From Ophiosphaerella korrae (Eukaryota; Ascomycota; Dothideomycetes; Pleosporales; Phaeosphaeriaceae): a stretch of 64,000 nucleotides of DNA. The position numbers and the translations under genes are program-made. This document shows positions 60,916 to 64,000 of the stretch, one piece after another (position 1 is the stretch's first letter; every line of letters begins with the position of its first letter). The stretch lies in assembly GCA_028456385.1 (NCBI GenBank), contig JALNQF010000110.1, positions 62,001 to 126,000 of the forward strand, given 5' to 3'. The notes beneath the pieces were generated by a model. That model searched no databases. It was not told the DNA's origin and saw nothing but the letters and a program-made list of their open reading frames with translations.

Positions 60916-61397
60916 CTCGTCCTATACTTCGTTAGCGCCTAGATTAGGACTAATTAGTTCTATCTTAATTTCCTCTATTACACCTATAATACTATCTCTC
61001 CCTCTAAGTAGGTCTTAGTTTTCCTATCCTAGAGCTAAAGTTATTAGTCTAGTTTCTTTATTAATATAGAGTTCTTTATCTTCTCTTATACCTATTTTAT
61101 CTATATATTGTTACTACCTCTTTACTAATTACGTATTACGTAATAGTATTAAAATATTTCCTTATTCTTATTATACTTCTCTTAAGTTAAACCTTAAGTC
61201 TCTTCTTTATATTATTTCTATAAATAATAGTAGAGCTTATAAAGTATATATTTATACAAATATATATAGTTCTTATAACGTATCTAGTGTTTTTCTTTCT
61301 AAGTATAGGTTTATTACACTTATTCTTACGTCTAGGCTTAATAATAATAAGAAAAGCTATTAACTAGACTTAAGAGAAATTACTATCTTAAATTATA

Positions 61398-61694
61398 GAG
61401 GCTAAAGCTAAGTATAAGCGTATCTAGGAGCTTATATAGAGTAAGCTAGTAAAGAATTAAGCTTATTTCTTTTATCTTTATAAAATAAAGGCTTTAAATA
61501 ATAAAAAATTAGCTAAGTAGTTAGTAGCTCTAGAAGCTAAGCTAGACTTAGATAAAGCGTTTAATATTACTATAGTAAGTCCTACGCTAGACGTCCCTAT
61601 TATCTCTCTATCTATTATTAGTAATATTAGTTCTTTTAGTTTACTACTAGGCGTTCTAGAAAGTTTTAATTTTAAAACTCCTCTAATTTCTTAA
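61398..61694 (+). pseudogene. antisense reading frame in the gypsy 3' region
   Basis: A plus-strand frame of 98 codons ending in TAA at 61692-61694 has a protein-like stretch (LVALEAKLDLDKAFNITIVS) and only a few TAG/TAA interruptions, each one transition from a Gln codon. Charged, helix-friendly sequence precedes it (KLVKN ... YLYKIKALNNKKLA). It faces the C-terminal end of pol on the minus strand and overlaps it tail to tail. I do not recognise the protein. Confidence 0.4.
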
Positions 61695-64000
61695 AGTAAT
61701 TAAGATTATCTTCTAGTTCTTATATTTCCTTTTATAGTTATCCTTTTTTATTTATACTTATCTATTCTACTAAGTAGTAATTTCTTCTATTATAGAATTA
61801 GTATTATAAGATTTTCTTAACTTCTTATTCTTTCTATTCTCTATACGTATCTACTTTATATACTAGTAGTTTTACGTTCTATAGTACTTGTTCTAGTAAA
61901 GCTACGTAGAATATTAAGTATATCTTTATCTTATTTAGTAGCTTTAACTTAAATATAACTAGTATAATTTCTTTCTTAATTTTATATAGTCTTATTTTAA
62001 CGTAGTCTAATTTTAAACTTAAGTGTTTACTCTTAATATTCTTATATACTAACTATACTTTTTCTCTCTCTCTAAATTAAAGTCTTTCTTTATATTTCCT
62101 ATTATAGTACTTAGCTATATAATCCTATAAGAATTCTATATCTTATCTTAGTTAATTATATATATCTTTAAGTCTATTAGTAAAGTTTTCTCCTCTTAGA
62201 AACTAAGATATCTAGTTTTTTAGTAGCTAATATATATTAGGCTTAAATCTATAGTTTATAAAAAAAAGTAATACTCCTATTACTATATTCTTTACGCTAT
62301 TATATACTAACTATACTATAGGTAGTAGCTATACCTAATTATTCTAGTTGTAGTTAAGGTAGTATCTTAAGTATTATTCTACTATCTAATTTATTTATTC
62401 TAATTATCTATCTATTTATAGTTAATATACTATAGATATTACGTATTATATTCCTAATTATACTATTATTATTCTCTATAGTTTTAATATAAATTATATA
62501 TCTCTATTTATAATAATCTTATCTAGTAGTCTATATTAACTAATTATAGTTTCTAGAACTTAGTATATAATAACCTCTATTCTACTTTTCTCTTTATATA
62601 GTTAGAAGTATATATACTTTATAAGTTTATCTACTATTATTATAATTCTATTATACTTAACTCCTAATATTAGGTCTCTAGACTTAGGTAGTTTTGTAAT
62701 AAAGTCTATTATAATAACTCTTTATAGTTATTCTAGTATTTCTACTAGTTATAATATTCTATATAGTACGTATCTATTATACTTATTTCTATAGTATTCT
62801 ATATAATCTTATAGTACTTCTATTATTAATTACTTTACTTTTAGAATATAGTAGTTTTATAGTAGTCTATCTAATATTTTTTTAATTCTTTAGTAACTAT
62901 ATACTAGTAATTTATAGAATTATCTTATAAATTCTCTTTATATCTTACTTAGAATATATATTCTTCTATATACTTAGGTAAATCTTTCTTAGATTTCTAA
63001 TTTTTTTATTTCTTTAGATACTTCTTACGTTATATTCTAAATCTATTTATCTAGCTCGCTACTCGTTCTTTTAAGTATTATAGCTATCTTAGGTGTATTT
63101 AGGACTAAATATCCTTCTTTATTCTTAACTAAAACTATACTAGTAGCGCTTACTTCTTCTTATAAGTCTAGTCTTCTACTAAGAGCGTCTATAAATTAAT
63201 TGTTTTTCCCTTTTATATATATAATTTCTATATTAAATATTAATAGATACTCCTACTATCTTATATAGTATTATAATAGTTTCTTATTTATTATAAATCT
63301 TATAAGATTCTTATAGTCTATATAAACTTTTATCTAATACTTTACTCTTTATAAGTATACTCTCTATTATTTAAATACTTTATAGATTACTAGTATTTCT
63401 TTATTATATATTAAGTAGTTAAGTTCTACTATTTTTATCTTCTTTAAGAAGTACTTAACTAAGTATTCTTTATTAGTTTCTAGGTTTTCTTATATTAATA
63501 CTATTCTATATACTAAGTTAGATACATCTATTTTTACTATCGCTAGTAAGTCTAGATTATATATTCTAATAACTAGATTTTCTATAAACTTTCTTTTAAT
63601 TTTATTAAATACTTTATTATATTCTTCTATCTATTTAAATAGCGTATCTTTCTTTATAAGTCTTATTATTAGTTCTATATCTTTAGACTATCTTATTATT
63701 AGCTTTTTGTAAAAGTTAGCTAGTCTATAAAATTATTATACCTCTTTTAGGTTTCTTAGTATTAGCTATTTGTTAATTAACCTAATTTTTTCTAGATTAA
63801 TCTTAATTTTTCCTAGTTTAATAATAAATCTAAAGAAATCTATTTTCTTTATATAGAACTTATACTTTCTTATTTTAAGAAATAGTTTATTCTCTACTAG
63901 TTTTTCTAGTACTTTATATACGTATTATACGTGTTCTTCTTCTCTTTTTAAGAATATAAAGATATTATCTATAATAGGTTGTTACTAGAGTTAACTTCCT
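61635..64000 (-). mobile_element. RIP-degraded Ty3/gypsy retrotransposon (pol: RT, RNase H, integrase, chromodomain), truncated by window
   Basis: On the minus strand, broken reading frames show pol domains in gypsy order. Reverse transcriptase has a decayed catalytic box near 63961-63975, where the second Asp of the DD pair reads as Asn. RNase H lies about 63160-63600, ending in a LSRRL-like sequence near 63170. The integrase core holds an unbroken stretch DFITKLPKSRDLILGVKYNR at about 62645-62707. A C-terminal chromodomain-like segment lies at about 61685-61840. Gag, protease and the 5' LTR would lie beyond base 64000. The whole tract is extremely AT-rich with dense TAG/TAA codons, as RIP leaves. 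The chromodomain places it among the chromodomain-bearing gypsy group common in fungi. It cannot encode a working protein. Confidence 0.88.

Overview
This is nuclear DNA of a filamentous ascomycete, most likely a Dothideomycete of the Pleosporales type. Genes are dense, with short GT-AG introns of about 45-70 bp and fungal-type products (CYP61/Erg5, a Dal5-like MFS permease, Sim4-type Fta1, Sec7). AT-rich tracts hold transposons full of TA-type stop codons, as repeat-induced point mutation (RIP) leaves them. The class is inferred from overall character; I cannot name the species.

Layout. 0-15.4 kb is a housekeeping block: MCM3 (partial), an RBM26-type RNA-binding protein, eEF2, La, mitochondrial ribosomal protein uS4m, an unrecognised single-pass membrane protein, and LSM4. 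15.9-20.8 kb holds a deleted short-chain dehydrogenase relic, an anion:cation-symporter-family MFS permease and a quinone-oxidoreductase-type enzyme. 22.4-38.5 kb returns to conserved genes: a disordered protein, a Ctk2-like cyclin, ERG5, an F-box-like protein, PMS1, the kinetochore protein FTA1, an Hsp110 chaperone and an SDR. 38.9-48.3 kb is an accessory island: a 688-bp near-palindromic AT-rich element, a nonsense-disrupted gene, a FET4-like permease, repeat-rich DNA and a broken C2H2/ankyrin gene. 48.5-59.2 kb carries a secreted FAD oxidase, pyruvate dehydrogenase E2 and SEC7. From 59.5 kb to the end are transposon relics: a pogo-type transposase start, paired direct repeats, a probable LTR and a RIP-degraded chromodomain Ty3/gypsy element on the minus strand that runs off the window.

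Relations. La, LSm4 and the RBM26-like protein act in RNA metabolism. eEF2 and uS4m serve translation in cytosol and mitochondria. MCM3, PMS1 and FTA1 serve replication, repair and segregation. Several pairs are divergent over short shared promoters: La/uS4m, membrane protein/LSM4, F-box-like/PMS1, FTA1/Hsp110 and E2/SEC7.

Gene models were spliced by hand. Exon junctions were placed on GT-AG signals and tested by reading frame and by fit to the protein families. I saw no convincing tRNA, rRNA or CRISPR array. I found no clear new multi-gene system. The most notable points are a GC-AG terminal intron in ERG5, a stop-free 150-bp intron in the Hsp110 gene, the palindromic element, and an antisense reading frame tail-to-tail with the gypsy pol gene.
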